Below, one piece after another: positions 1-12,703 of a DNA stretch of 64,000 nt. This DNA is from Lucifuga dentata (lineage: Eukaryota > Chordata > Actinopteri > Ophidiiformes > Bythitidae). The notes beneath the pieces are model-generated. The model made no database searches and had not been told where the DNA came from. It saw nothing but the letters and a program-made list of their open reading frames with translations. The translations under genes were made by a program, and so were the position numbers. Positions within the stretch are counted from its first letter, which is position 1; the number at the start of each line of letters is the position of its first letter. Location of the stretch: contig VXCM01000483.1 in assembly GCA_014773175.1 (NCBI GenBank), positions 263,327 to 327,326 on the forward strand, written 5' to 3'.

Positions 1-632
1 CACTCCTCTCTTTGGGACTGCTTAATTTCAGGTCGCTTCCCCTTCATTTCTCCATCCATCTCCACTCTGTCCCAGTTGCCTGGATCCACCTTTTTTAATC
101 AGGTCCCTCTCTTTGTTTTCCTCTTCTGTATGAAATGAATAATGCAGACTGGAAGAAGGAGCGATGAAAGAAGAACTGAAGCCCGTGCCAACCTCTGTGA
201 CGCACAGTGCCACACATCTCTCACAGGACCATCAACACATCAGGGAGAACAAGCTTCACTTTTTCTTTATTACCATTTTTCTCTCTTTTTTTTAATATTA
301 TGCTTGCTGTGTCCAAGTAATTGTTGCCTTTTCCCAGTCAGTTTTGCCCCATGTAGCTTAACTCTTATTATTGTTTGGATGGAGGATTTGAATCCTGGAT
401 TTGAGTGTACAGTTTGTTTTGCTAACTGCCATTTTTTTTTTTTTTGAGCCAGAAGTGCCTTGGATGAAGCTGTGGCAGAAGCAAGTGGCCACCATATCAG
501 ACTGGCTGATAGGCTGAGATGTATGAAAAAAACCTAACTTTTCTTGAAGGCTTTTTATCTCCTTTTTTGGAATGATTCTCAAAATTACCACTAGAATGTT
601 AATTCGAACGACTGCAAGTAACTTTTCAGGGC

Positions 633-1225
633 TTGAAGGACCATACCACCCATTTTGCATGTTTGAGCCTAATATATTCAATTTTCATACACGTAAGGTT
701 ACTGACAATCATTTCCCAAAAGATAAAACTGTATTTCAGCTTTCTTGATATTTTGCAAAATTTCTTAATCTTTCAAAATCAAATATTCAAGCAATACACC
801 CATCTTAAAAATCAATGTTTCACCTGCTAATGGATATGCAGCCTTATGAAGTCACGGTCGTTAAAATTTTTCCATAAATGCAGGTCTTCTTTTGGCACTA
901 TATTCCCCAGTGGAAACATACATTCACTCTGCGCTTTTTATTGCATTTACATGCTAAAATTGTGAAACTTAGAAAAAACCTGAATACACGCCTTATTCAC
1001 GATGATGATTACCTATCCCAAGAACATTTCAAGTATCAACAAGTTGATTTTAATAGCGTACCAGAATGAACTGAAACCAATGGCGGTCTGGAAGGTAGGA
1101 ATTTTTTTTTTTAACTCACCGTTCCAGTAGTATGCTTTGGGAAATGATTGTCATTAAGCTTACGTAGGTATGAAAATTGAATATTTTAGGCTCAAACATG
1201 CAAAATGGATGGTATGGTCCTTTAA
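633..1225 (-). mobile_element. TTAA-ended MITE, copy A
   Basis: Non-autonomous DNA element. The left end reads (TTGA)AGGACCATACC and the right end GGTATGGTCCTTTAA. Behind them, inverted arms of about 85-90 bp run through TTTGCATGTTTGAGCCTAATATATTC to CATTTCCCAAAAG. There is no intact ORF; short frames here are translations of the arms. Orientation is set as reverse relative to copy C (4765-5352), because the left arm is followed by the ATAAAACTGTATTTCAGC side of the core. Confidence 0.85.
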
Positions 1226-1914
1226 CTGTGAAAAAAAAACAACTGTATTTTTCCATTGACTGGAGTACAGTCAGACTTTTCCTGTTGCCAGTATCACACA
1301 GCTATTACATGAACTGCAGACTAAGGCATTTCCATGTTGGCTTCAGCAACAGTGACCAGTGCTCGCAAAACGAGAAGGAACTCAAATGGTCTCACATTCC
1401 AGCCGAGCAAAGTCCAGTCCATTTGTGGCACAGAAAAGAGAAGTGTTTCCAAAGAACTGCTGTCCTCGCCAAATCAGTATCTTGTTTTTCCTGTTACCTC
1501 TGTGCCAGCTGAAAGCGTTTTCCACTGCAGAGCAAGTGATTAACACATTGTCCCTGCATCATGTCAGCACATGCCAAATGGAACTTTTTTGGGTTTTTTT
1601 TTTTTCCTTGACAAGAATGAGGATAAAATATGTCAAGATAGGGTTGGGTTTTTTTCATTTCATTTTTTAAAATGGGATTAGGCCCATTAGTGTCATTTGA
1701 GAGTGTATAACCTGTGTTGCTATGTTCTGAGACATTGCTGAGAGGTATTATTTTCAGCTAATCAGTTGGTTTATCCATCTCTGCTGTATTTCACAGAATA
1801 TAACCTTCCCCACTCTTCTTTGTCTTGGAACTGCATAGCCAAGGAAACATATAGAGCTTTCCATAGTAAAATAAGGGACTTTCAGAGTTTGTCTAAGGAA
1901 ATAAATCACAGAAT

Positions 1915-2493
1915 TTAAAGGATCATACCTGCCATTTTGCAAGTTTGAGCATAATATATTCAATTTGCATTCATGTTACGTGACTGACAATCATTTCCCA
2001 AAGAATATTTCAGCTTTCCTGATATTTTGCAATATCTCCTAATCTTTCAAAAAATCGAATATTCAATCGATACACTCACTTTAAAAAAATCGATGTTTTG
2101 CCTGCTTATTGTTACGCAGCCTTATGAAGTCACGGTCATTTAAATTTTTCAATAAAAGCAGGTCTTCTTTTGGGACTATATTCCCTGGTGGAGACATACA
2201 TTCACTCCGTGCTTTTTATTGTGCTTAAACACTAAAATTACGTAACATTGAAAAAAACCTGAATGAAGGCCTACGTCTCGTTTGCGATGATGGATTACCT
2301 ATTCCCAGTACATTTCAAGTATCAACAAGTTGATTTTAATAGCAGAATGAACTGAAACCAATGGCCTGGAAGGTAGGAGAAACATTTTTAATTCATCATT
2401 CCAGTGGTATGCTTTGGGAAATGATTGTCAGTAACGTTACATGTATGAAAATACACGGCCCAAACATGCAAAATGGCTGGTATGGTCCTTTAC
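1915..2493 (-). mobile_element. TTAA-ended MITE, copy B
   Basis: Same family and orientation as copy A. The left end is TTAAAGGATCATACC and the right end GGTATGGTCCTTTAC, with one substitution in the right TTAA. The core shares GTTACGCAGCCTTATGAAG and AGTATCAACAAGTTGATTTT with the other copies. Non-coding. Confidence 0.85.
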
Positions 2494-4320
2494 GACGAGT
2501 ACGTTAACTTGTGAGACCAGAGTCTAGCAGGGATTGAGATTTGTCTCAAGTATGAAAAAAAAAAAGGAAAATTGATGAAGAAAAGCAGCATTGTTTACAT
2601 TGTGGTAGCAAATTAACAAATAAGGTGTGCATTGGAAGTATGAGAACAAAGAAGACTGTTCACAGAAAACTGCTGAATAATCTCGTTAATATCCTTTCCT
2701 CTCCATCTGCCTCTCTCTTCTCTTTTTCCCTTCCATCCTCTCTCATATAATTACCTATGTGTGACTGGACCTGCTGTGAAAATGTCGTGCTGGAGTCTCA
2801 CGTTAGATGGAACACAGTCAGAAAACAGTGTTTGTTTACTCTGAGTGGTTGGTGGTCTGGATGGGATTTTTTTCTTCTTCCTCAACAGCTAAGCAGCCAT
2901 CAGTTTGTCACAGAGATAAATGGGGTTTTTATTAGCTCACTTAGCAATATACCTTTCCCCATTTTTTTTGATACCTTCAAAGACATTATATATTCACACT
3001 TGCCAGCTTCAATATGCAAATAGAGAGGGTTGATAGAAAATGTGTAGAAACCAACGCAATCCGCTGCTGTTGAACAAAAATAGGTTTGATCTTGGTCCAA
3101 ATGCCAAATCAACATGCTGCTCCGCTGCGCTTCATCAGCTGCTGTGCTGCATTCAACTCTGGTGCAGAACCTGGCAAGGTTCACCATATAAATCCTGAAA
3201 CGCAGCAGGCATTGGAAAACTCCAGCTCCAATGCTGCTTCCTCAACCGCCGGCCAGTGTGACCAGCACCTCTGCTGACAGCACTGTCAGGAGCCAACAAC
3301 TGAATCCGGGACGCTCCGCAACACACTGGCATTTTATCATTGCAGTAGGACTACAATGCACACTTTTTATTTTCATAAATAGTGTGACAATCCACAAGAC
3401 AGTGACTTCACAGCTGCGAGATAACAGCTAAGGCACCAATACGTGAGCCTCACTGGTAAAATGTAACTTGACAGGTGTGTATATTTTTAGGTTGAAGTTC
3501 CCAGTACTGTGTGTTTGGCCTTTATTGATTGTCTCTCCGTTGGCACACTGAAACCAGGTTGCGCCCGATCTCTTGGGCTGTCTAGGCAGTTGTACATTTG
3601 CAGCTGTCTCGGACCAGAGCTGAGAACTGGGTTCTGCTATGCATCTATGAATAGTCAGGGATTTAGCTTTTAGCTGGTGATGCCCCTCTGCTGCCAGAAG
3701 CTGAGCTCGCCACCCGTCTCTCCTCCGCATGACAGAAATGCAGGCGGACTGGTACATGAGTTACCGACACTGTTTTCATCCACTGAATACTTTGGAAGGC
3801 AAAAATTTCTTTCTTTGATGAGAGCAGGACCTTTGGTGGAACAGAGACGATGAGAGAAATGGTGAGGGAAAAAAAAAATCCAGGGAATGTGGTGCTGGAA
3901 AGGAGAGGGGGGTTTCATAGATTTAAAGATCACATGATAGCAGTTTAGATCAATCTGTAAGTTTTGAGTTATATTTTTGTATTTATGCAGTAAGCCTGGG
4001 CTTCTGATTATAGTTACACATCTTGAACTGTGTGTGCGTGTGAGGCCTTGGCCGTGATCTCATTTGCTCCTGTTGATCAAGTTTGCTTTGTTATTTGCGC
4101 TTTTTCGTTGTGTGTGTTAATCCAGCCTGGCAGTCATAATTGATCTCGTTAATGTGGGCGTGGGAGGCGATAGAATGACAGGGAGCTCAGACATCCTTTG
4201 GTTATTTTGACATGTAGGGCAGTCCAGAACACAGAAGGTCAGGGTGAAGAGTGAGGGTGCCAGTCCCAGTCTAACAACACGTAAGGCCAAAGTGCAAAGA
4301 ATCACTTAGAGAGGCAGGAA

Positions 4321-4453
4321 GGTCGGCTGGGTGGATGGCTTGTAAACCCCCTGTGACACTGAAATCAAAATGCCACAACACCCAGCCANGCTGGGTGGAT
4401 GGCTTGTAAACCCCCTGTGACACTGAAATCAAAATGCCACAACACCCAGCCAG
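4321..4453. repeat. Uncollapsed direct duplication around N4389
   Basis: About 63 bases ending at 4388 (from GCTGGGTGGATGGCTTGTAA to CCAGCCA) are repeated almost exactly straight after the single N at 4389. This is typical of two contig ends that overlap but were joined with a one-base gap. Probably an assembly artefact. Confidence 0.8.
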
Positions 4454-4764
4454 CGAAGCAGCCATCCAGCCTCCGGTACCAGCACTGTCTAATCGGCCCT
4501 GTTTTCCAGGATGTTTCTAGATTGTCTAAATGGAGTCTGAAATGAAGCCAAATGTCAAAGATAGGACTCTGATTTCTTGGATTAACCCACGGGTGGTTTG
4601 AAGTCATGAAAATCAGATACCGCATTCATCTTTTGTTGGCTGCTGTCTTCAATTGCAATCTAATATGGATTGTTCCAGTGATAACGTATATCAGATAACA
4701 TGTCAGTTTTAATCATCGCTGCATTATAATAACATTTTTGCAAATATTGTTCCTCTTTAATGTC

Positions 4765-5352
4765 TTAAAGGACCATACCATCCATTTTGCATGTTTGAGC
4801 CTAATATATTCAATTTTCATACACGTAACGTTACTGACAATCATTTCCCAAAGCATGCTACTGGATGGTGAGTTAAAAAAAATATTCCTACCTTCCAGAC
4901 CGCCATTTGTTTCAGTTCATTCTGGTATGCTATTAAAATCAACTTGTTGATACTTGAAACCTTATTGGGATAGGTCATCCATTGTTGTGAACAACACGTA
5001 TCAGTATTCACGTTTTTTCGAAGTTTTGTAATTTTACCGTTTAAGCGCAATAAAAAGTGAGGAGTATGTCTCCACCAGGGAATATAGTCCCAAAAGAAGA
5101 CCAGCATTTATTGAAAAATTTAAACGACCATGACTTCATAAGGCTGCGTAACCATTAGCAGGCGAAACATCGATTTTTAAGGTGGGTATATTGCTTGAAT
5201 ATATGATTTTGAAAGGTTAAGAGATTTTTCAAAATATCAGGAAAGCTGAAATACAGTTTTATCCTTTGGGAAATGATTGTCAGTAACGTAACATGTATGA
5301 AAGTTGAATATATTAGGCTCAAACATGCAAAATGGGTGATATGGTCTTTTAA
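4765..5352 (+). mobile_element. TTAA-ended MITE, copy C (orientation reference)
   Basis: A complete copy with TTAAAGGACCATACC at the left and GATATGGTCTTTTAA at the right. The left arm is followed by CATGCTACTGGATGGTGAG and then a core with CTTTAAGCGCAATAAAAAG-type sequence and TCATAAGGCTGCGTAAC. Long inverted arms and no ORF make it a non-autonomous element. I use this copy to define the + orientation of the family. Confidence 0.87.
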
Positions 5353-5860
5353 CATACTAACCATCCTTGTAACACATGAAGATAAATATGTTGACACATA
5401 AATATCTGCTAATAAGTAACTTAATTTTAGCCCCTTTACACCCACGTACACCCACACAGGTGCGTTCACTTGTAGCTTGTTAGGCCTCAGGACAGAGTGG
5501 GTGAGTTGAGATGGTGATTGATTGTCATCTCCCTGACTGTTTTGACATTTTTGGCACACCTGTCAGAGACAACTTACTTCTTTAAGAGTCATTTAAGTAC
5601 ATGCACTTTTCCAGTATAGCTCTGCCCAGAATGTAAGATTTTCCCTGACACGCTGGATAAAAAGTATAATTGTTGAAGCGCCTATAGAAGTATCCTGTTG
5701 TTGTCAGAGACGAAAAAGAATCTGGCACTTCTTACTTTTGATTTATTGGCTGATCGCTCTGTGGATGGGACACATATCTTCTTTACAGCTATATTCATGG
5801 CAAAGTCAACATTGTGTCAATCAATGATACATGCCGGACCAGAGTAAAATCTAATCAGAG

Positions 5861-6389
5861 TTAAAGGATTACACCGGTGATTTTGCCCATTTAAGCCCAA
5901 TAAATACTAGCCGCATACCCATTATTTTACTGAAAACCAACTTCCAAAACATAAAACCGTATTTTAGTTTTCCCTTATTTTGCCAAATGCCCTAATATTT
6001 CAAAATCAAATGTACAGGTGATGCACCCACCATAAAATCAATGTTTTGTCTGCTAACATACGTTTGAATGTAGAAGCATGGTTTTTTAATTTCTTGAAAA
6101 AAGCTGTCTTCTCCTTGGACTTTCTTCCATGGCAGAAACATGCATTTTCTTGCTTCAACAAAAAATTTAATAGATGTTGTGTTTGCTGTGATGAATTACT
6201 TATTGCAAGCAAGTTTAATCTCTACAGGTTAATTTCTTTAGCGCAGTGGAATTAACTGAAACCAATGGCAGGCTGAAAGTTTGGAAAAACAATTCTAATG
6301 CTCCAGGAGTCTATTTTGGGAAATGGTTGTCAGATGCAGGTTGTATGGATTGGGCTCAAACCTGCAAAACAACTGGTATGGTCCTTTAA
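5861..6389 (-). mobile_element. TTAA-ended MITE, copy D (diverged subfamily)
   Basis: The ends are TTAAAGGATTACACC and GGTATGGTCCTTTAA. The interior is clearly more diverged than copies A-C, with GTTTGCTGTGATGAATTAC at 6181-6199 and a CCATGGCAGAAACATGCATT segment. It resembles copy G and a fragment near 24.8 kb, suggesting an older subfamily. Confidence 0.8.
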
Positions 6390-6929
6390 GACAGTTGCAG
6401 TGTTTCACAAACAAATACAGCCATTAAAAATAATTTATAATTTTTTTTTTTTACTGGANTTGCAGTGTTTCACAAACAAATACAGCCATTAAAAATAATT
6501 TATAATTTTTTTTTTTTACTGGAGTAATTATAAAGTTAAAAGTGACAATAATCAAAGGCTCCTGGATTGAACATTTAACTGCTTTTTAGTTTGCTTTTGT
6601 TTGCCTCCAGCATTGGATGCTTTAAATCCTTATCTTTTGTAAGCCTCTTTTACATATGAATCAAGTTAAACATAGCTTTTAATGTGAATTTCAGAAAATA
6701 ATATTCCTAGTATAGTGTCTGCAATCCCAGGAGAAATGCTGTTGTGCAAACACTTATTTTCATGATCTTCAAAGCCCACATGAAGGCCAGAGAAACCTTG
6801 GAAAAGAAAAGCTGAACTAATGTAAAATAAATATCCACACTACTGGAAAAAGGCTTGTCTGCTCACATGCACACACATGCATGCTTACAGTACACACACA
6901 AAACTCCCCAGTATACACACACAAACATG

Positions 6930-7090
6930 AATTTACAGTTCCATGCAGATATCTAATGCAGATGTCTAATTAGCATTATTAACCTTCAGTGAACAGGGCT
7001 GATGACTTGAACTGGGAGATGATTCCTCTCTCCATCGTACCAGGGGATTTTTAATTGGCCAGGGAGGCCTGAGCTCTTGCTGTCTGTTCG
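6930..7090. promoter_or_regulatory. Possible conserved non-coding element
   Basis: A non-repetitive block with homeodomain-like cores (GTCTAATTAGCATTATTAAC and TTTTTAATTGGCC) between repeats. The impression of constraint comes only from composition and motif density. No comparison could be made, so this is a weak inference. Confidence 0.2.
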
Positions 7091-7584
7091 TCAGAGGCGA
7101 CAGAGACGACAGACAGTCGTACACAAATGACAGACTGACAGTTCTGTAGACAGACGGCCCTCAGTCTGGAGGAAAAACATGCAAATCTCCCACTGTGAAG
7201 TGTGTTGTGTTCCCTCTCTTTGTGTCGATGTTTTTTCTGTGTGTCCATTTTTGTTTATGACATGTATTGATGCAAATAAGATGTTGTTTGACCAAGAGGC
7301 AGCAGATAGCAGAAGATTTGTTATTCCAGATTCTAAAACTGTAGACCATCCATACAGTCTTGCCTGTTTTTTTTTTTGNTTTTTTTTTTTTGTTTGTTTT
7401 TTTTTCCTGCCTCTGCCTGCAGCATATGCTCATTAACACTTTCCTGCATTAACTATTCACATTTTCTCCATGGTGCCTGTGCATGAGTGCAGATGCATGC
7501 TGTATGCATTGATGCAGACAGCTACATGTGCATGAACTTGTTCTTAAATTCATTTTGTATTTGAATAAATGTATATGCCTAACA

Positions 7585-8223
7585 TTAAAGGACCATACCA
7601 TCCATTTTGCATGTTTGAGCCTAATATATTCAATTTTCCATACATGTTACGTTACTGACAGTCATTTCCCAAAGGATAAAACTGTATTTCAGCTTTCCTG
7701 ATATTTTGCAAAATTTCTTAATATTTCAAAATCATATATTCAAGTAATATACCCACCTTAAAAATCAATGTTTCACCTGCTAATAGTTACGCAGCCTTAT
7801 GAAGTCATGGTCCTTTANCCACCTTAAAAATCAATGTTTCACCTGCTAATAGTTACGCAGCCTTATGAAGTCATGGTCCTTTAACTTTTTTGATAAACGC
7901 AGGTGTTCTTTTGGGGCTATATTCACTCTGCACTTTTTATTGTGCTTAAATGCTAAAATTACATAACTTTGAAAAAACCCTGAATACACGTGTTGTCCAC
8001 AATGATGGATTACCTATCCCAAGAACGTTTCAAGAATCAGCAAGTTGATTTTAATAGCGTACCAGAATGAACTGAAACCAGTGGTGGTCTAGAAGGCAGG
8101 AAAATTTTTTTTAACTCACTATTCCAGTAGTATGCTTTGGGAATTGATTGTCAGTAACATTACGTGTATGAAAATTGAATATATTAGGCTCAAACATGTA
8201 AAATGGGTGGTATGGTCCTTTAA
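7585..8223 (-). mobile_element. TTAA-ended MITE, copy E
   Basis: A complete copy with ends TTAAAGGACCATACC and GGTATGGTCCTTTAA, in reverse orientation. It contains a single N (7818) followed by a repeat of the preceding ~60 bases, so the true length is probably near 580 bp like its relatives. Non-coding. Confidence 0.86.
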
Positions 8224-9078
8224 ATATGTGTTTCTTGTGGATGATGCATGGCTGTTGTTGTGCATGCATTGTATCTTGCCTGAGTTATGAGTAAAATGGT
8301 TATGTGCATTATAGCGCCCACTGGAAAAGAGTGTGGAGCGTCTGTCAAAACTCAAGTACATACGTTGAGTGGAGAATCTGGAAGCATAGTTGCATTTGTA
8401 AACAATTTTTGCATGATGCTTTTTTTTTTTTTGGTTTAAATTATTAATTCAGGTAACATTTCATATTTGGCACTGTCTGTTTTAGTCTGGTGATAAATCA
8501 ATCAACTGGTGGTGAAGTATCTTTTGCAGTTAGCGTGCTTATAGGCTACATGCCGGAACTTGCGATTAAACTGCATGTGGCATACAGCCATGCGCAACAC
8601 TCTCACCTCTGCATGACTTAGTTTTCTCAGAAAACAGAACATGAAGTGGAGCTACTTAAATGCCAGTATAACCAGTTATTCCCTGGAAAGGTCCCTTGGA
8701 TGAATGCCAAGGAAAGAAACAGAGTGGCATTATCTGTGTTCAGTCCTGTATCACTGCCTGCTGCAGCTCAGCCTGCAACTTGAGACAGGCCCAGACAAAG
8801 AGTGTCAAATCCGTAGCCATGACCTGAGATCCAGTTCTGCTGAAACTGGACACCAACCAAACTGCAACAACAAGTAGCGGTCTGTAGTTTGGTCCTGAAC
8901 AAGAGTGAAGAGTTGTTCATCTGATTGAGGTTATTCTTCTCTGTAGTAAAATGTTGGTGCAGAACGTATTGATGTTTTCAATGAAGGATGCCTGCGGAGT
9001 GGTTTGTTTCATCGTCAAAGCTATGGAGGCTAATCAGGACTTGTTTTTTGTGTGTGTGTTTGTGTGTGTTTCACAGAG

Positions 9079-9104
9079 GTGTAAAGGATCAACCTCCTAA
9101 CACC
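9079..9104 (+). other. nek7: nek7 5' UTR part of first coding exon
   Basis: The acceptor is TTTCACAGAG after a TG-rich tract, so the exon starts at 9077 or 9079 depending on which AG is used. The leader ends in CACC directly before ATGG, a strong Kozak context. No in-frame stop lies between the acceptor and the ATG, so the start rests on homology to the NEK7 N-terminus. Confidence 0.6.
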
Positions 9105-9164
9105 ATGGATATGGACACACAGCCACAAGCACGGCAAGCAGCTGTACCAGTGTTTCAACTTCAG
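9105..9164 (+). CDS. nek7: nek7 coding exon 1 (residues 1-20)
   Basis: Encodes the N-terminal extension (MDMDTQPQ...VFQLQ), with the start at ATG 9105 in CACCATGG context. A second in-frame ATG lies at 9111. The donor is CAG|GTAGAC, phase 0. The human extension is one residue shorter and similar in composition (rich in Q and P), ending at the same splice position. Confidence 0.9.
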
Positions 9165-9800
9165 GTAGACTCTCCACACATGCACACATACACGGACACA
9201 TACACTCACACACATGCAAATTCTCCATTTCTTATTCAGTAACCTCTCCATTACACTAACTGCCTGTTTTCTCCTGTTGCCTGTAGTGTGATTTGTTTTT
9301 TTTTTTTCATTTGCACATTAATATATAACACAGCTATTTCAGAATTTACCATGATGGTGATGATTCCTCATTTATTATGTGCAAGCATTGCATCCCAACC
9401 ACTTCACATTTTGAGCTGCAGCTATTCTATTTCAACCATTTTCCACTGCTACAAACAAGATGTTTCATATAGTCCAGTCATTGCTTAATCTTTGAGAGGC
9501 AAAGATCATTCCAGCCCTGTGTGTGAGACGGACAGCAGTGTATGAATGTTGAATTGTTTCTATTGATCAGGATTCCGCAGGCTGGTAAAGCCTGGCCTCC
9601 CTGCATGCTTCTCTTGGTTCAATACGGTTCAGGTTTCCTCTGTGCAGATCTGCCTGTTGTTGGATTTTAATACCACCCTCCAACATCAGCCACATTGATT
9701 TCTCTCCAGAAGCTTGTTTTTTGCCTCCATAACTATTGAATAGACTTTTAACAAAGAGGATCATCCATATGCCCCAGAGTAGATGTGGATTTTTTATTTT

Positions 9801-9836
<36 letters not shown>

Positions 9837-12642
9837 ACACTAAAAATAGGTCTGTTCTCTCAGTTGTTGTTTTTCTTGCATATGCAAGGGCACTGCAACA
9901 TTAACACTGGAATTACCAAGGGGGTTAATTTATTCTAAGATTTGTAATTGCTAAATTAAGGATAATTGGGTTGCACACAAAGAAAGTCAGATAAAAGCTC
10001 TAATGATTAATTTGAGTTTTAAGCAAACCCCCCCCACCCCCACACAGATGCAGAAACAGTGGATATTCCGATGTTTTCCAACAGTTGATGATGTGTTTTT
10101 GTTACAGCTTAATGATTTCTTTTGCTGTTTTTTCAATCTATTTCTAGCAGTTTTAATCAGCGTTCGTTCTAGGCATGCTTTGGCTTCAGCTTCGGTCGTT
10201 GTCAGCGCAGTGAACTTTCTGTGTTACGTCATGTTTTTCCACCCATGTAGAGCACATCTGAACTGTTTTACGATACAGAGAGACCGGGAGTGTGTAGATG
10301 GCTGTCTAACCATCAGCCAGATGGATGTCTTTCAACAAGTGCTGTATCTGTTTCACACTCTCCCAATGTTCGGTCTGCTCCTGAAGTAATCTGAATCGTA
10401 TATGCAATGAGGCATATTCTTTATCGCTTGCAATATCACTTCTCTTGGTCCCGGAGGTATGATGCATATGCATTAGGTAAACGAGATGAGCTGGTAAGAT
10501 GTGCATTTTTAATGGCGCATTTGCTCTTTGAGTGAGTAGGAGAGTTGGCGAGGAGTCCTCTCAGATCAGATCCAGATCATTGCCTGTAGAGTTTGACAGA
10601 CACAGATCTGTCTGTAAGTGCTCAGACAAGGCAGCATGCCTGTGGAGCAGATTGAGAGGAGAAGAAGGAGAAACACCTTTGGGGTGAATCCTGGCGGTTT
10701 GACTGGCTGTGGATGAATATTGCATGGCGCCGTACTCGAGGGGGCTGGTGGCTGCTGAAGGTGGGAGTGTGCCCCTTCCTGCTTCCATAATCTCTGTCTC
10801 TCCCTGTCTCTCTCTCTCTCTCTCTCTCCCCCTGTCTGTCTCAGCATCTCTCTTCCTCTGTCTTGCTGCCTCTCTCTCTGTGGAGAAGGCATCTTTCTGC
10901 CGCCGCTGGCCTTTCTGTGGCAGCCGTTGGCACTACTGGGCTGTCACATCACACTTCCTCCCCTCTGCTGCTTGTCTTCCCTCTCTCACCCTCTCTGTCT
11001 TTCCCTTTCTCCATCTCCCACATTTCCTTCTTCCACTCTCCATGTGTCTTGTCAGTTGTGTTTGGCAATGGTGTCATTATTGGCCAGCCCATATCTCACT
11101 TCCTCCAACGAGCTGTCTGTCTGAGCTCTCTCTCTCTCTCTCTCCCCCTCTCTCTTTCCCTTTCTTTCTGATTCAATCCCCCTGCTAGCGAGTCGCCCAT
11201 GGCAATTGTGTGTCACCTTTATACCCAAGACACGCTGTCCCTCACAGATGTTACCCATAATGCCTTGCATGGCTGCCACTTAATCTTCATCCCCTGCAGC
11301 TTGTCCCTATCGCCAACCAGAATGGCATGAGTGAAAAGAGTAAGCAGAATTGGATGCCAGTGGCACATCACATGATACAGGCCGACTGTTCAGCTTCTTA
11401 TAATGTACAGAAATAGATGAAGGAAGTTGGTAATATAAAGATCACAATTTGGAAAGAGAGGCTCATCATCAGTGTGCAGAGCGCTGATTGTTTCTTTGTT
11501 CACACTTTTGTTTATAGTATAGGCCTACAGTACATTACAGAATAGATCTTCTCTGAAATGTGACCCCATATTGATACAATCATCTACCCATTATAGATTG
11601 ACTTCACGTGAAATTGACCGATGCTGACTTGGGTTGCTTTTGTCCTTATTGCTGATTTTATAAAGTAGTGATGAAGAGATGCAAAAAATGAGCAGGTAGG
11701 ATGTGATGTAAATTTGCTCTGCTGTTAAGGCTTCCGAAGCGTCTTGACTTTATTTCACCATTTCCATTTAAAAAATAAAACTGTAAAAGCTGTAATTAAA
11801 GCTCTAAATTAAAGCCCCAAACCTCGAATTAGAGCCAAACTTAAACAGGATAAAACAGACAGGATAGCACAAAAAGCCTTTAAGTTTATTTCCAGTCATG
11901 CTGTCTCACACACTCACAATCTCACACTCTCTCTCACACACACACACACACACACAAAATAAGGTTTTTCTCCTCTACGAGCTGTGGTATGTGTAAGCCC
12001 ATTCTTCCTGTTTTATTCAGACACTGACCCCTTCATCATTCAGGGTGATTCCTTTGTGACTTTTCTTGCATGTGTGCGTGTGCATGCGTGTGTGTGTATG
12101 TGTCAGAGCCTTGTGTTTCTGCTGGGAGCCTCTGATGGTGTCACACTCGTGCACGGCAGATGAGCTGGCCTGTCAGTCAGCTGTGGCCCGGCTGCCCTTT
12201 GAAGGCCAGGCCAGGGGGCAAAGAGGTGCCACAAATGGCCTGTGAAGTTTACATACACTGCCCACTGCTAAACAGATTAGCTCTAATGAAGTGTCTAATG
12301 CCGGGGCCGCTGGCTGACATAATCCTGCCTGGCAGCCCGGCCCCTCGGCTGCCAAAAAAGCTGTCCCCCCCAGCCCTCTCTCCGCCCTCACACGGCCTCT
12401 GCTGCCACCCAGGGCGACTCCACACGGGGAGGTGCCCACTGTTAATCATGCCGGACAGTGTGCGATCCTGACATGCAAATGTAGGTCATTGCATATGTAA
12501 ATGTGTGATTACGGGGCTGCCATGCCAGCACACATTAGTAAAACTGTGCTCTCAGCAGGCGGTTGTCACAGCGCTTTAGAGACTCATGCTAACATTTGTC
12601 AAGCTACCACGCAGCGAATGAAAGCAATGCCCCTTGTCCTCA

Positions 12643-12703
<61 letters not shown>

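Larger units (their letters stand above)
1..9078. other. Upstream non-coding region (intergenic or 5' intron of nek7)
   Basis: No coding exon is recognisable here. The region is dominated by five copies of one MITE family (633-1225, 1915-2493, 4765-5352, 5861-6389, 7585-8223), separated by unique AT-rich DNA. I found no CpG-rich promoter-like stretch. In human NEK7 a non-coding first exon lies far upstream of the ATG exon, so this may be intron, but no donor site can be assigned. The stretch 2500-4760 holds no recognised element, apart from an uncollapsed duplication around the N at 4389. Confidence 0.6.

Noticed and set aside
5155..5559. Recurring short frames with [15 protein letters not shown] or [11 protein letters not shown]
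   Set aside because: The same peptide recurs at every MITE copy because it translates the inverted arm; the arms contain stops and no real protein.
10003..10389. 128-residue + frame in intron 1
   Set aside because: No domain recognised, lies wholly within nek7 intron 1, and composition is like the surrounding intron.
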